A DNA stretch of 64,000 bases, taken from assembly GCA_026004655.1 (NCBI GenBank), contig BPJO01000002.1, positions 186,001 through 250,000 on the forward strand, in the 5' to 3' direction. The notes beneath the pieces are model-generated. The model was given only the letters and a program-made list of their open reading frames with translations. It ran no database searches and was not told the DNA's origin. The first letter of the stretch is position 1; the number at the start of each line of letters is the position of its first letter. Position numbers and translations under genes: made by a program. Positions 36,022 through 45,345 of the stretch are shown here, one piece after another. Origin of the DNA: Phycisphaerae bacterium. GTDB lineage: Bacteria; Planctomycetota; Phycisphaerae; Tepidisphaerales; Tepidisphaeraceae.

Positions 36022-36894
36022 TCATCGTAAAGCCGGACCGGTGGGATTCCAGACGAGAATACCGGGTTTGTTCCAGTCGCTGTTGGCGCCGTTGACCACT
36101 CCGGCGGTGAGAGCTTCGCGAAGACTAACCCATTGGACATGTCCGTCAGCCATCAGAAGAAAACCGCCTTTTCGATGACGGGTGGTGAAACGTTGCCAGT
36201 CGGCTTTGAGTCGGTTGAGGGTTCGGGTGGTCAGCCGATTGGCTTGTCCACCTTGGGACTGGTAATAAGCATCGTCCTGGGAGGTGACTTCGGGACCGCG
36301 CATGCGTTTTTCGACGAAAATGGGGATGGTTGAAGCATTTTTGAGCTTGGTAACGCGCAAGCGTTCGATGTTGGTGAAGAGTTTGGAGTTATAACCGTAA
36401 CAGATGTAGACCTTTCGACCGGTCACTCCACCGGGAGGGGTTTCGTTGCCGTACATGGTGTAATACCCGTCAGCGGTGACCGTTCCGGGCCCGGCAGCGG
36501 GTTGGGCTGCGGGACAGATCAGTACATTCGAGTCGCCGGAGCCCGGAAGCCTCATCGTTCCAGCCAAGTCGTCCAGTTGCATCTGGTTGTAGGTTTTATA
36601 CCCGATCCGAGGTGGGATCGCGTTGATCCACAAAGCTTCATTGTCCCATCGACCGATCGACGCACCGACGGTATCCCCGTCCTGATCCCCTTCGAAGGGT
36701 AGAAACCCCTTGGAATCATTGACGTACATCATCAGCCCGGCCCCGAGCTGACGAATATTGTTTGAGCAGGCGGTTTCGCGTGCGGCGGCGCGGGCTTTGT
36801 TAAGCGCCGGAAGCAGAATCCCGATCAGCAATGCGATGATTCCGATCACCACCAACAGCTCGACCAACGTAAACCCACGTCGTGACATTTGCAT
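36022..36894 (-). CDS. Pseudopilin, planctomycete DUF1559-like group
   Basis: 290 residues starting [31 protein letters not shown], a textbook prepilin signal with cleavage before FTLVE and the conserved Glu at +5. It is followed by [17 protein letters not shown], as in the other pseudopilin at 31723. The C-terminus has [15 protein letters not shown], the family's H-x9-DG-type motif. It overlaps the longer form of the DUF2252 gene by four bases (ATGA) and is followed closely by it, so the two may be translated together. Likely assembled into a type II-like pseudopilus with the secretin elsewhere. Confidence 0.92.
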   Translation of the reverse strand: MQMSRRGFTLVELLVVIGIIALLIGILLPALNKARAAARETACSNNIRQLGAGLMMYVNDSKGFLPFEGDQDGDTVGASIGRWDNEALWINAIPPRIGYKTYNQMQLDDLAGTMRLPGSGDSNVLICPAAQPAAGPGTVTADGYYTMYGNETPPGGVTGRKVYICYGYNSKLFTNIERLRVTKLKNASTIPIFVEKRMRGPEVTSQDDAYYQSQGGQANRLTTRTLNRLKADWQRFTTRHRKGGFLLMADGHVQWVSLREALTAGVVNGANSDWNKPGILVWNPTGPALR

Positions 36895-36978
36895 GTATTC
36901 CCTCGAAAAAGCTTCTGCATTATCAAAAGGGATATAAGGATTCGGTGAGCTTGGGTTGTGAATTGTGTTGGTCTTTGG

Positions 36979-37923
36979 TTAAGGATTGGTTTGCGAATCC
37001 CACCGAAAACCCAGTACGTAGGGGACCGGACGTTCGATGGACAGAGGAATGGGCAGTTGGCTGCCGTCAGAGGGGGTATTGAGGGGTCTCCATTCCGGAC
37101 CAGAGGGGGTGATATGTTTGACGACCAAGGTCGTGCTGCCTCCACCGTCGAGGTTGATAGCGTGTTCACAGCCCAGATCGGTCAACGTCTGCGCGAGTTC
37201 GGCCAGGGTCATTCCGACGCTCCAGGAAGGTCGTCTTCCGTCGATAACGAAGATGATCAACTGCTTACCATTTTGAGCGGTTCCGATAGCTGTCCGTGGA
37301 GCCCTTTCCCCGCCTGGTGGTATCGAAACGGGTTTTCCACGAAAGACGATTTGTTGGTTTCCGGAGACCACGACTTTGGAATCCGGAGGGATGGCGTTCA
37401 GCGATCCGATCGAAGCCAAGTTGTTTTTATCAAAAAGGATGGGGCTTCCACCACGACGGGCAGTGAGGATCTTTCCGTCACGAGCGACGATCGAGACGCT
37501 GACAGCGGGATCTCCCTCGGCGTATTTGACGGCTTCAGGACGGTCTTTTCGTTCATTAACAAAAAAAACGGTATTAATGGCCAGATCAAAATTGTGGGTT
37601 CGGGCGATTTTAGATGTCGGAGAAAGGACCGTCTCCCAAGGTCCTGGTCCGTCCGGATCAGGGCCTCCGATCCCGAGTTCGACATTCAGGTTCGGGTCGG
37701 TCAGGTCGATTCGCACGACCCAGCCTTCCCACCTCGGATCCTGACGGGAAAACCGCTGGATGTCGCAGGGGAGCTTAACCCCAACAAGTTGCGTGCTCGG
37801 GGGGGTGGGACCGGTCTGCTCGGCCACGACCCGCAGGCCACCAGTTGAACCGATCACCATCAAGGTCAAAGCACAGACCCAAGACCTTCCTCTGATCCCT
37901 AGACACTGTATACCTATCATCAA
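36979..37923 (-). CDS. Exported phosphodiester glycosidase (NAGPA domain)
   Basis: 314 residues. A signal-like segment (WVCALTLMVIGSTGGLRVVA) precedes the domain. Family motifs are LAINTVFFV, PRTAIGTAQNGKQLIIFVIDGR and AINLDGGGSTTLVV, the last with the conserved DGGGS of the NAGPA active site. These enzymes remove N-acetylglucosamine from phosphodiester links in vertebrate lysosomal tags and in bacterial capsule or teichoic-type polymers. Here it would trim or turn over a cell-surface phosphodiester glycan outside the cytoplasm. It lies just upstream of the pseudopilin on the same strand with 84 bases between. Confidence 0.88.
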   Translation of the reverse strand: MMIGIQCLGIRGRSWVCALTLMVIGSTGGLRVVAEQTGPTPPSTQLVGVKLPCDIQRFSRQDPRWEGWVVRIDLTDPNLNVELGIGGPDPDGPGPWETVLSPTSKIARTHNFDLAINTVFFVNERKDRPEAVKYAEGDPAVSVSIVARDGKILTARRGGSPILFDKNNLASIGSLNAIPPDSKVVVSGNQQIVFRGKPVSIPPGGERAPRTAIGTAQNGKQLIIFVIDGRRPSWSVGMTLAELAQTLTDLGCEHAINLDGGGSTTLVVKHITPSGPEWRPLNTPSDGSQLPIPLSIERPVPYVLGFRWDSQTNP

Positions 37924-38065
37924 CGTACTGTATCAGGTTTTATAAAGGGAAGAAGGTCTCTATTTTAACGATCGGATAACCTTTACACTTCTGGAATAGT
38001 TGACCTCCGTCCGCCTGACCAGGAAACCTGGGGTAGATTGAATGGTAAACGGATCGGAGCCTTCC

Positions 38066-38269
38066 ATGGTCGAGTCTTTCATGAATATTTTTGGTCAATT
38101 GGCCACATTTGTAGACGGCTTTTTGTACTCTCATCCCGTACCTTTATTGATTGTGGCCGGTTATTTGGGGGTGAATATCCTCCTTTTTATGGTGACAAAG
38201 GGTAAAGAGTTTGTGATTGCCGGTTATACAGGAGCGTTGTTCTTGATTCCTTTCCTGAAATTCGGATGA
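38066..38269 (+). CDS. Small membrane protein of unknown function
   Basis: 67 residues from ATG 38066, which has CGGAG upstream; 38042 is also possible. Two hydrophobic stretches (PLLIVAGYLGVNILLFMV and VIAGYTGALFLIPFL) suggest two transmembrane helices with a Lys-rich loop between. No family recognised. It lies about 100 bases before lysA and could share its transcript. Confidence 0.5.
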   Translation: MVESFMNIFGQLATFVDGFLYSHPVPLLIVAGYLGVNILLFMVTKGKEFVIAGYTGALFLIPFLKFG

Positions 38270-38373
38270 CGGATTGACCAAACCCGTTAAGGGACCGTGA
38301 TATTTCAATCTTGCTCTGACCCGACTAAGATGTCGGGTCTTTGGTTGAATGGAATCGAGGAAAGCTGACAGGT

Positions 38374-39657
38374 ATGGATTATTTCAACTACAAAAACGGT
38401 GAGCTGTATTGTGAAGATGTTCCTGCTACCCGGATCGCCCAGGAGGTGGGAACAGCCTGTTACGTCTATTCCAAAGCGACCCTGCTCCACCATTTCAATC
38501 AGATCAAGCAGGCGTTTGGGGTATTGAATCCGACGATTTGCTTTTCGATTAAAAGCTGCGGAAATATCAACTTATGTCGAATCCTAGCCGAGCAAGGGAG
38601 CGGTTTCGATGTCACAAGCGGTGGGGAATTGTATCGTGCGCTCCAAGCCGGGGGAGATCCGAAAAAGATCATCTATGCGGGAGTGGGAAAGACCGATCAG
38701 GAGATCCGGGACGCGATCGAGGTCGGGATCGCTGCGTTTAACATTGAATCCGAGGCCGAAATCGAGAATATCGACCGTATCGCGGGTGAATTGGGTCGTC
38801 AGGCGATCGGCGCGGTCCGGATCAACCCCGACGTGGATCCCAAAACCCACGCCAAGACCACGACGGGTAAAAAAGAAACCAAGTTTGGTGTAGATATCGA
38901 ACGAGCCGAGCGGGTGTTCGACCAATATCGGGGATTGAAGCACCTCAGAATCGGTGGAATCCATATCCACATCGGTTCTCCGGTTTATGAGATCCAGCCG
39001 TATGTGGATGCAGTGAAAAAAGTGACCGCTTTAATAGACCGACTGACTGAAAAAGGGCATCGGATCGAATGGTTGGACTTAGGCGGGGGGTTTGCGGTGA
39101 ACTATAAAAACCCTGAACAGGCCAAACCGGTGACCGAACACGCCAAAGCCCTGATCCCGCTTCTGAAAGGTAAACCCTATCACATTGCGTTCGAACCGGG
39201 TCGATATATCGCCGGAAACGCCGGGATCCTGTTAACCAAGGTGTTGTACCGTAAGACCGGGGGCGCGAAACAATTCATCATCGTCGATGCCGGGATGAAT
39301 GACCTGATTCGTCCGACATTGTACGAAAGCTACCATTTCATCTGGCCGGTGAAACCCGATCCGAAGAACGTGATTGACCGTCGGGATTCTGAAAGGTTGC
39401 CCGTGGACGGTGAAATTGTGGACGTGGTCGGTCCGATCTGTGAAAGTGGAGATTACCTAGCCACGGAACGAGCCTTGCCTAAAACCCAACGGGGGGATTT
39501 GCTGGCCGTATTCACCGCAGGGGCATACGGTTTTGCGATGGCCAGCAATTACAACAACCGTCCACGGTTGCCTGAGGTCTTAGTGGACGGGGACACGTAT
39601 CGGATCATCCGTCGTCGAGAAACCTACGAAGACCTTGTCGCTGCCGAACGCGTATAG
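38374..39657 (+). CDS. lysA: Diaminopimelate decarboxylase
   Basis: 427 residues from ATG 38374; an extra 11 codons upstream look like leader. PLP-binding lysine lies in CFSIKSCGN, with GSGFDVTSGGE and IHIHIGS as other barrel motifs, GGGF and EPGRYIAGNAG as cofactor phosphate and substrate sites, and GPICESGD with the catalytic Cys from the partner subunit. It converts meso-diaminopimelate to lysine, the last step of lysine synthesis, and also draws on the peptidoglycan precursor pool. Length and motifs are normal. It converges with a TPR gene with only 36 bases between. Confidence 0.95.
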   Translation: MDYFNYKNGELYCEDVPATRIAQEVGTACYVYSKATLLHHFNQIKQAFGVLNPTICFSIKSCGNINLCRILAEQGSGFDVTSGGELYRALQAGGDPKKIIYAGVGKTDQEIRDAIEVGIAAFNIESEAEIENIDRIAGELGRQAIGAVRINPDVDPKTHAKTTTGKKETKFGVDIERAERVFDQYRGLKHLRIGGIHIHIGSPVYEIQPYVDAVKKVTALIDRLTEKGHRIEWLDLGGGFAVNYKNPEQAKPVTEHAKALIPLLKGKPYHIAFEPGRYIAGNAGILLTKVLYRKTGGAKQFIIVDAGMNDLIRPTLYESYHFIWPVKPDPKNVIDRRDSERLPVDGEIVDVVGPICESGDYLATERALPKTQRGDLLAVFTAGAYGFAMASNYNNRPRLPEVLVDGDTYRIIRRRETYEDLVAAERV

Positions 39658-39693
39658 CGAGTCAACGTTTAATAATGGGACATTCCTCTTCTC

Positions 39694-40704
39694 TCAGGGA
39701 GAAAATGAAGAGGCTTGGGACCATTTTTGAAGTTCCTCTGCCACACGGGTCTGTTTTCCGTTCAAAGCCAAAGATTTGCGCAACAGTTCCACGGCTGCAA
39801 CACGGTAGTTGTCGTCAGTAAAACCCGACAGTTCATACTGACGGATGAAGTTGGAGGCCAGAGCATTCAATGCCGGTATATATCGGGGATCCTGAGCGAG
39901 AACCGAATCCAGTGTCGTTTTGGCCAGATCAAAATCCCCGACGGAGGTGTATGCTTCTGCCAAACGCGTGAGAGTAAAAGGGGTCTTATTCTTGGAAACG
40001 ACTTGTTCCCAGAGCAATTTAGCTTCGCCGACCTTTCTCTGCGCCGAAAGGTTATTCGCCAGATTCTGAAGGATGGTTTGGGAATCGGGATCGCGTTCCA
40101 AGGCCTTTCGATAAGCCGTTTCGGCCAGGACCAGGCTGTTCCGTGCATCAAGCGCCACACCCAAATTAGACCAAGCGACGGACGAACTGGGATTGATTTG
40201 AGTGGCCTTGTCCAGATAACGAACCGCCTGATCGACTTCTCCCAACGCCAGGTAAACCGTTCCGAGGTTCATGTTGGATTTGAAGTCCTGTGGGTCAAGT
40301 TCCAACCCCTTAAGGTAAGCAACGGCCGCTTCTTTGAACCGGGAAAGAAACTGGTAACAAACGCCAAGATAATAATGGTTGTTCAGGGTATAAGGGTCGA
40401 TACGGGCCAGGACTTCATATTGCCGGGCCGCAGCAGTGTAGTTGTTTTGTGTACGGTAAATTTCCCCCAAAAGAACCCTGGGCATCCGAAGATCGGGGTT
40501 ATTGATGATAGCGGATTCGAGCGACTGTCTCGCTAGTTCGATTTCCCCCCTTTTGTACGCCTGATAACCTTGAATGTACTGGTCCAACCCCCGTGTGGCC
40601 GATGAAGATACAGGTCGGCGAGTAGGTTGGGTTGCACACCCGGTGAGCAGAATGAGCACAATAGCAACAGTGGCCCGTCCGGGCAGATGAGTCCGATGGA
40701 TCAT
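39694..40704 (-). CDS. TPR-repeat lipoprotein
   Basis: 336 residues from ATG 40704, with AGAGG upstream; the ORF-track start at 40812 has none. The signal peptide ends in the lipobox LLTGC. At least seven tetratricopeptide repeats follow, for example YIQGYQAYKRGEIELARQSLE, LLGEIYRTQNNYTAAARQYE, LGVCYQFLSRFKEAAVAYLK and LGTVYLALGEVDQAVRYLDK. The arrangement resembles PilW/NlpI-type lipoproteins that support pilus or secretion machinery at the outer membrane. It could serve the secretin system here, though no gene nearby proves it. Confidence 0.88.
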   Translation of the reverse strand: MIHRTHLPGRATVAIVLILLTGCATQPTRRPVSSSATRGLDQYIQGYQAYKRGEIELARQSLESAIINNPDLRMPRVLLGEIYRTQNNYTAAARQYEVLARIDPYTLNNHYYLGVCYQFLSRFKEAAVAYLKGLELDPQDFKSNMNLGTVYLALGEVDQAVRYLDKATQINPSSSVAWSNLGVALDARNSLVLAETAYRKALERDPDSQTILQNLANNLSAQRKVGEAKLLWEQVVSKNKTPFTLTRLAEAYTSVGDFDLAKTTLDSVLAQDPRYIPALNALASNFIRQYELSGFTDDNYRVAAVELLRKSLALNGKQTRVAEELQKWSQASSFSP

Positions 40705-40924
40705 GGTGCGCCTCTTCCCACAAGAACTAATCACTATAGATCGAGGGAAAAGACGAGGCAATTCGTCAAAGAAGCAGGAAGGTGTTTTTGAAGCGTTTTT
40801 TTGGCTTTTCAACCGAAAAGAACTGGAATAGCCTGGTGAGCTTCACTCGGCTCTGAGCGCACGGTTGAACAAAGGTCGGTTCTGAGAAGGTCAGAAGTTC
40901 GGCGATTTCAAGAAGGACTGTCCA

Positions 40925-42763
40925 ATGAAAGCACGGATGATATTCAGTAGGTGCCTGGTGCTGATGGCTTTGATGAGCGGAAATGCTTTTGCCGACGAAT
41001 CGGTTTCAGCACCCATTCAGAACCCGGGTACGGGACACCACGGACACAAAGTCGGATTTGTGCCTGTGACTGCTGAACTGGACACCCCGGTAACTTGGAG
41101 CAGTCGGCTGGATTTTTTCACAAATTACGGGACTTACATGCCCCGGTTGCATTGCATGGTCCGAGCCGATGGTCGTCCGGATTGGCCCTGGATTATTGTT
41201 TATGTGGTGTTGAATATCGGGGTATTGACCGGGTATTTGATGATCTTTCGTTTTTGGTGCAAGAGCTATTATTCCGAGGCCCCGATCGATCGGAATCCGG
41301 CTTTAATGAACCTCGCGTTGATTTTTTTGTTGTGTGCGACGACCGGTTATTTGCTTTCGATTATCATGTTCTGGTGGCCTGCATATCGGTTGCAGGCATT
41401 ATTTCTGGCGGTTCTGGCGGTAGTGACCTGGGCATTTGCCTCCAAGGCCGGGGGGCTTCGGGCGAGTTTCTCGGCATTTCGTCTGGAGCGAGAACTACAG
41501 GAATCATTGCGTCAACGGGCCGTCGAGCTGGAACGCCTGGTCGCCGAGCGAACCGCCGAAGCGGAAAAAGCTAAACAAGAAGCCATCCAGGCCAACGAAG
41601 CCAAAAGCCGGTTCGTGGCCCACGTGTCTCACGAAATACGCACGCCCCTGACCGCCATGCTCGGTTACACCACGTTGTTGGGCGAGAAAAAGGATCTGGA
41701 CGATTCGACCCGATACGAATACATCAACACGGTTCGAAATGCAGGGGAGCACCTGCTCGGAATCATCAACGACATACTCGATTTGTCGAAGGTCGAAGCC
41801 GGGAAACTTGATCTCAACATTACCCCCTGTGATATCCGGTCGATCGCCGGTCAAGTGGTGCGATTATTTGAAGCCCGCGCGTCCGAGAAAGGGTTGAAAC
41901 TCGAATTGACTGTCGAACCGGACGTTCCCCAAGCACTGATGTTCGACGCGATTCGTGTCCGTCAGATCCTGTCCAATCTGGTCAGCAACGCGATCAAATA
42001 CACCGAGCAGGGGCGCGTGGATATGGTCGTGAAATACGAGTTCAATCAGTTGATTCTGCAGGTCCGGGATACCGGATCGGGTATCTCGGAAGATCGTTGC
42101 AAGGACCTGTTCAAACCATTTGTCCAGCTGGATCAGTCGATGTCCCGTCGCCAGGGAGGAACCGGACTGGGGCTGGTGATCTGCAGACGGTTTGCCGAAC
42201 GGATGGGCGGGACAGTCACCGTCCAAAGCAAGGTCGGTCGGGGTTCGACCTTTACAGTCTCTATCCCCGCACCTTTGGCTGAAGGGGCCATCCCTGTCGA
42301 GGATTCAAACGAACAGGGTCTAAAAAGTAATGTGCTTTCAGGAAAAACGATCCTGGTGGCTGAGGACCATCCTCGGCTGAGACAACTGACTACGTTCTGC
42401 ATTGAAAAAGCCGGTGCAACCGTCATCACCGCAACGAACGGTGATCAGGTACTGCTCGAGGCTTCAAAAACGAACGTCGATCTGATCCTGATGGACATGC
42501 AAATGCCCATCCGCGACGGTTACTCAACGGCCAGGATCCTGAGAGAACGAGGATATACCGGTCCGATTGTAGCATTTACCGCACACGCGTTTGCGAGCGA
42601 AAAAAATGCTTGCCTCGAGGCGGGGTGTTCGCATTGTCTAACCAAACCCTTTGACCCCGCTCGTTTGGCCCCGACACTGGCGGAGTACATCCGTTCCATG
42701 GAGCATGTCGCGTCGTCTTTCGCAAACAAAGGAATAATTGTAGCCGAAGGCGGGGGGATCTAG
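40925..42763 (+). CDS. Membrane-bound hybrid histidine kinase with receiver domain
   Basis: 612 residues. Signal-like start, then about four hydrophobic segments between 70 and 190 with a His-rich periplasmic part near the N-terminus. A coiled coil ([18 protein letters not shown]-like) leads into HisKA with [12 protein letters not shown] (H near 234), a HATPase domain ([16 protein letters not shown]), and a C-terminal receiver domain with the phospho-acceptor Asp in [15 protein letters not shown] near 521 and the conserved Lys in LTKPF. It senses an unknown envelope signal and passes phosphate to an unknown HPt or regulator. A small membrane protein follows. Confidence 0.93.
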   Translation: MKARMIFSRCLVLMALMSGNAFADESVSAPIQNPGTGHHGHKVGFVPVTAELDTPVTWSSRLDFFTNYGTYMPRLHCMVRADGRPDWPWIIVYVVLNIGVLTGYLMIFRFWCKSYYSEAPIDRNPALMNLALIFLLCATTGYLLSIIMFWWPAYRLQALFLAVLAVVTWAFASKAGGLRASFSAFRLERELQESLRQRAVELERLVAERTAEAEKAKQEAIQANEAKSRFVAHVSHEIRTPLTAMLGYTTLLGEKKDLDDSTRYEYINTVRNAGEHLLGIINDILDLSKVEAGKLDLNITPCDIRSIAGQVVRLFEARASEKGLKLELTVEPDVPQALMFDAIRVRQILSNLVSNAIKYTEQGRVDMVVKYEFNQLILQVRDTGSGISEDRCKDLFKPFVQLDQSMSRRQGGTGLGLVICRRFAERMGGTVTVQSKVGRGSTFTVSIPAPLAEGAIPVEDSNEQGLKSNVLSGKTILVAEDHPRLRQLTTFCIEKAGATVITATNGDQVLLEASKTNVDLILMDMQMPIRDGYSTARILRERGYTGPIVAFTAHAFASEKNACLEAGCSHCLTKPFDPARLAPTLAEYIRSMEHVASSFANKGIIVAEGGGI

Positions 42764-42969
42764 AATCAGTCTGTTTCTTGGCTTTCCTCGGATTAAACAA
42801 GGACAAGAAGAGGTAAAAACGTAAATCATTTCCAAATAAAGCTTTACGATCTTTTGGTTGGTCGTCGGTTCTTGGCGAGGGGGGGTTATTCATAGAAAAA
42901 GGCGTTTTTCTGGATTCACAAGCGGCTATACTCTAAAAATAAAGGCAAGGCGCCTTCAGGAGCCGGCTG

Positions 42970-43236
42970 ATGTTGAACGATGTTCATCCTCCTCCACTGG
43001 ACAATGACCAGGAAAAAGTTTCTTCGAAAAACCACACGAAGCATTTGACTCCTCAAATGAACTCCCGAGAACCGGGTCGTCATCATGCGCGGTTTTTGGG
43101 TGAACCAACACGGACCGACCCGATCTATGAAACACCGTTGGAAGAACGGGCAAGTAATTTCAGTATCACGTTGAGCCTGATCGTTCTGGGGCTGGCTGCG
43201 GCTTTGTTGGGATCGATCTGGTGGATGTTAAAATAA
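42970..43236 (+). CDS. Small single-pass membrane protein of unknown function
   Basis: 88 residues with CAGGAG seven bases before the ATG. The first 60 residues are polar and probably disordered (Pro, His, Glu rich), then a C-terminal transmembrane helix (ITLSLIVLGLAAALLGSIWWML). The layout is that of a tail-anchored protein. No family recognised. It lies just after the hybrid kinase and may be cotranscribed, or convergent with the STN-domain gene that ends 2 bases away on the other strand. Confidence 0.6.
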   Translation: MLNDVHPPPLDNDQEKVSSKNHTKHLTPQMNSREPGRHHARFLGEPTRTDPIYETPLEERASNFSITLSLIVLGLAAALLGSIWWMLK

Positions 43237-43238
43237 GA

Positions 43239-44360
43239 TCACAGATCGGGATTGGTCGGGCGGGTAGCGGGTTCAAATCCTTCCTGTTTCATTTGTTGTC
43301 GGAGGATTTCAATTGCTTTTTGGCGTTTGCTTTTTAAGTATTGTTGGACGTCCGAAGGGAGCTCATTTTCCGGAAGCAGGACCTGAACTCCGTCAATCGT
43401 CATGATGGTCGTGACTCGGTTGGAAGACGGGCTTGGAGTGGAGGTAGAGTTCCAGATATAGACGCCGGAATCATTCGCGACGTAACCCAATCCGGTAAAC
43501 CCGCAGATGCTTTCAAGGGCTTGTCGGACGCTTACATTTTCTAGAACGAGCTTGATGGTCCGCGCTTCGGGAGGAATGCGTTGAACCGCTCCGGGTTCGA
43601 TGGAAAAATCGACGCCGCTTCGACGCGATAGTTCGGTCAATACCTGAGCCACATCTACCCCGGAAAAACGGGCGGAAACGGGTTTGTCCAGGAGCGTACG
43701 GACCAATTCTTCTTTCGGGCGGATGATCACGCCTAACCCCCAAGGGTACCAGGTGTTGCGAGTCTGTTTGTGAACTTCCTCCAGTACGTCCAGCATCGAC
43801 TGTCCTTTGAATGTTTTGATGATGACTGGATCAGAGGCTTCAGTCCGATTTTCAAGTAAAGGGGAAGGTGAACCACCGATGGAAACAAAATGAGCGTCAA
43901 GTGTCGCAGCGATTTCGGAAAGCGTTTGATCCCGCCCGGCCTGGGGATAGGGGGTCGAAGCCAGCAAGTCAATGATCTTCAGCTCATCGGCTTTGGCCCG
44001 CTCGGCCAGTCGTGCCAGAGCCGGTAACGGTTCGATCAACACTTCCTGATCCGTTACCGTAAACCGAAGGCCCAGCTTCTGGGTGATGGCGGATAAGGAG
44101 TTTCGAAGCGTCTGTTGCGAGATTCTGGCGGTCAATTTGGTTTGCTCTCCCCACGGAAGCATGTCATAAGCCCGTCGAGTGACACGAATGGGCACGCCGG
44201 TCTTGTCTTCGATATTCTTCAGAGCCTGAGGAAGTGTTGCGTCCAGATCCAGTTCGACAATCTTGTCCAAAGCTTCGTTGATCAGTGCCGAGCTGTTTTG
44301 TCCGTAAACGAATCCGGGAAGAGTCAGAATTACAAAAAGTGGCAAATATCGCTTAAGCAT
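43239..44360 (-). CDS. Exported protein with two STN/secretin-N-like domains
   Basis: 373 residues from ATG 44360 (MLKRYLPLFVILTLPGFVYG signal). Two copies of an STN-like fold are visible: residues ~30-105 (LDATLPQALKNIEDKTGVPI, LRFTVTDQEVLIEPL) and ~205-300 (VSARFSGVDVAQVLTELSRRSGVDF, SVRQALESICGFTGLGYVANDSGVYIW). Such domains occur at the N-terminus of secretins and TonB receptors, but no pore domain follows here. It may be a periplasmic adaptor for the secretin at 8.7 kb, which has a related domain; that is inference. A LuxR regulator lies upstream on the same strand. Confidence 0.7.
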   Translation of the reverse strand: MLKRYLPLFVILTLPGFVYGQNSSALINEALDKIVELDLDATLPQALKNIEDKTGVPIRVTRRAYDMLPWGEQTKLTARISQQTLRNSLSAITQKLGLRFTVTDQEVLIEPLPALARLAERAKADELKIIDLLASTPYPQAGRDQTLSEIAATLDAHFVSIGGSPSPLLENRTEASDPVIIKTFKGQSMLDVLEEVHKQTRNTWYPWGLGVIIRPKEELVRTLLDKPVSARFSGVDVAQVLTELSRRSGVDFSIEPGAVQRIPPEARTIKLVLENVSVRQALESICGFTGLGYVANDSGVYIWNSTSTPSPSSNRVTTIMTIDGVQVLLPENELPSDVQQYLKSKRQKAIEILRQQMKQEGFEPATRPTNPDL

Positions 44361-44415
44361 GACGGTTCTCATGGGTCAAGACCAGAATACCATGCAATCG
44401 TTAGTCGAGTAAAAA

Positions 44416-45198
44416 TCAATCAGGCCGGTCAGGTCGGGATAACCGGGGGACGAACTGGTTCTCGGCCTGGCGGGCCGCTGCAATCAGCTCTCCCCGGGAA
44501 CTGACCCTGAACCGCTGGTGGAGGGCTTTGACATAATTGTGGACGGTGTGAGGACTGATTTCCAATCGGAAAGCGATCTGTTTTTCGCTAAGTCCCTGTA
44601 CCAATAGTTCGAGCGTCTGTCGAAGTCGAGGGGCTAAAGTGCGGGCAGGGTCGGTGGTCTGATCCAGAACGTCCTTTCGCCAGAACCGTCCGAGTTCGGC
44701 ATGTAGCAACCGCAGCAGTCGGTGATCGGAGGGAGTGAAGGGTTGAGATTGCCCGCCCCGGTGCACTCCGATCTGGTCGATCGCCAACAGGTGCGGAAGC
44801 GGCTGATTCGACAGAATAAACGTGGTGCCCTGGTGTATGGGATGCAATGGTTGAATGGACACCCGACGGTCCAGAGTCGGGACCTGATCGCGGATCATCA
44901 CGTCAAAAACCGAGGGATCGGTTTCCTGCGTCACGGATTCGATTCGCCAGGTCTGACCGTCCGCACCAGTACCCCAGCCGAGGTCATACACTTCCCAAAC
45001 CCCGTTCTGAGTGGTGGGAGAGACATAAATTTCGGAACTGACGACCAACTCAGCTCGGAAAAACCGAACGAGTTCCCTGACCATCAGAGGACGCCATTGG
45101 TTCGGATCGTCCCCGAGTCGCCGGATCTCCGCCAACAGACGGAAAATCCAACGAACATCACGAAGTTTGAGGGGCGCATGCCTCACGGGTGCTATCAT
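44416..45198 (-). CDS. LuxR-family transcription regulator with GAF-like sensor
   Basis: 260 residues. The C-terminal 60 residues are a LuxR HTH: LAPRLRQTLELLVQGLSEKQIAFRLEISPHTVHNYVKALHQRF, with the recognition helix SPHTVHNYVKALH. The N-terminal 170 residues look like a GAF-type sensor region of unknown ligand. It lacks a receiver Asp, so it is not a response regulator. It lies just upstream of the STN-domain gene on the same strand (55-base gap) and is divergent from an exported-protein gene, either of which it may control. Confidence 0.82.
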   Translation of the reverse strand: MIAPVRHAPLKLRDVRWIFRLLAEIRRLGDDPNQWRPLMVRELVRFFRAELVVSSEIYVSPTTQNGVWEVYDLGWGTGADGQTWRIESVTQETDPSVFDVMIRDQVPTLDRRVSIQPLHPIHQGTTFILSNQPLPHLLAIDQIGVHRGGQSQPFTPSDHRLLRLLHAELGRFWRKDVLDQTTDPARTLAPRLRQTLELLVQGLSEKQIAFRLEISPHTVHNYVKALHQRFRVSSRGELIAAARQAENQFVPRLSRPDRPD

Positions 45199-45345
45199 AA
45201 TCGTGCTTCGTCATGGCAAAAAGTCGTTATTACTAATTTGTTAGTTGAGTGAATACGGACCGATTTCGCGTAAACTATCAATGACTGACACGAACTCCGA
45301 AAGGGTTCCAGTTTTGACAAACGGATGTCGGATCGAGGAGTCAAG

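Noticed and set aside
36958-37848. 296-residue + strand ORF
   Set aside because: Antisense to the NAGPA glycosidase; no domain or binding site.
39715-40536. 273-residue + strand ORF
   Set aside because: Antisense to the TPR lipoprotein gene.
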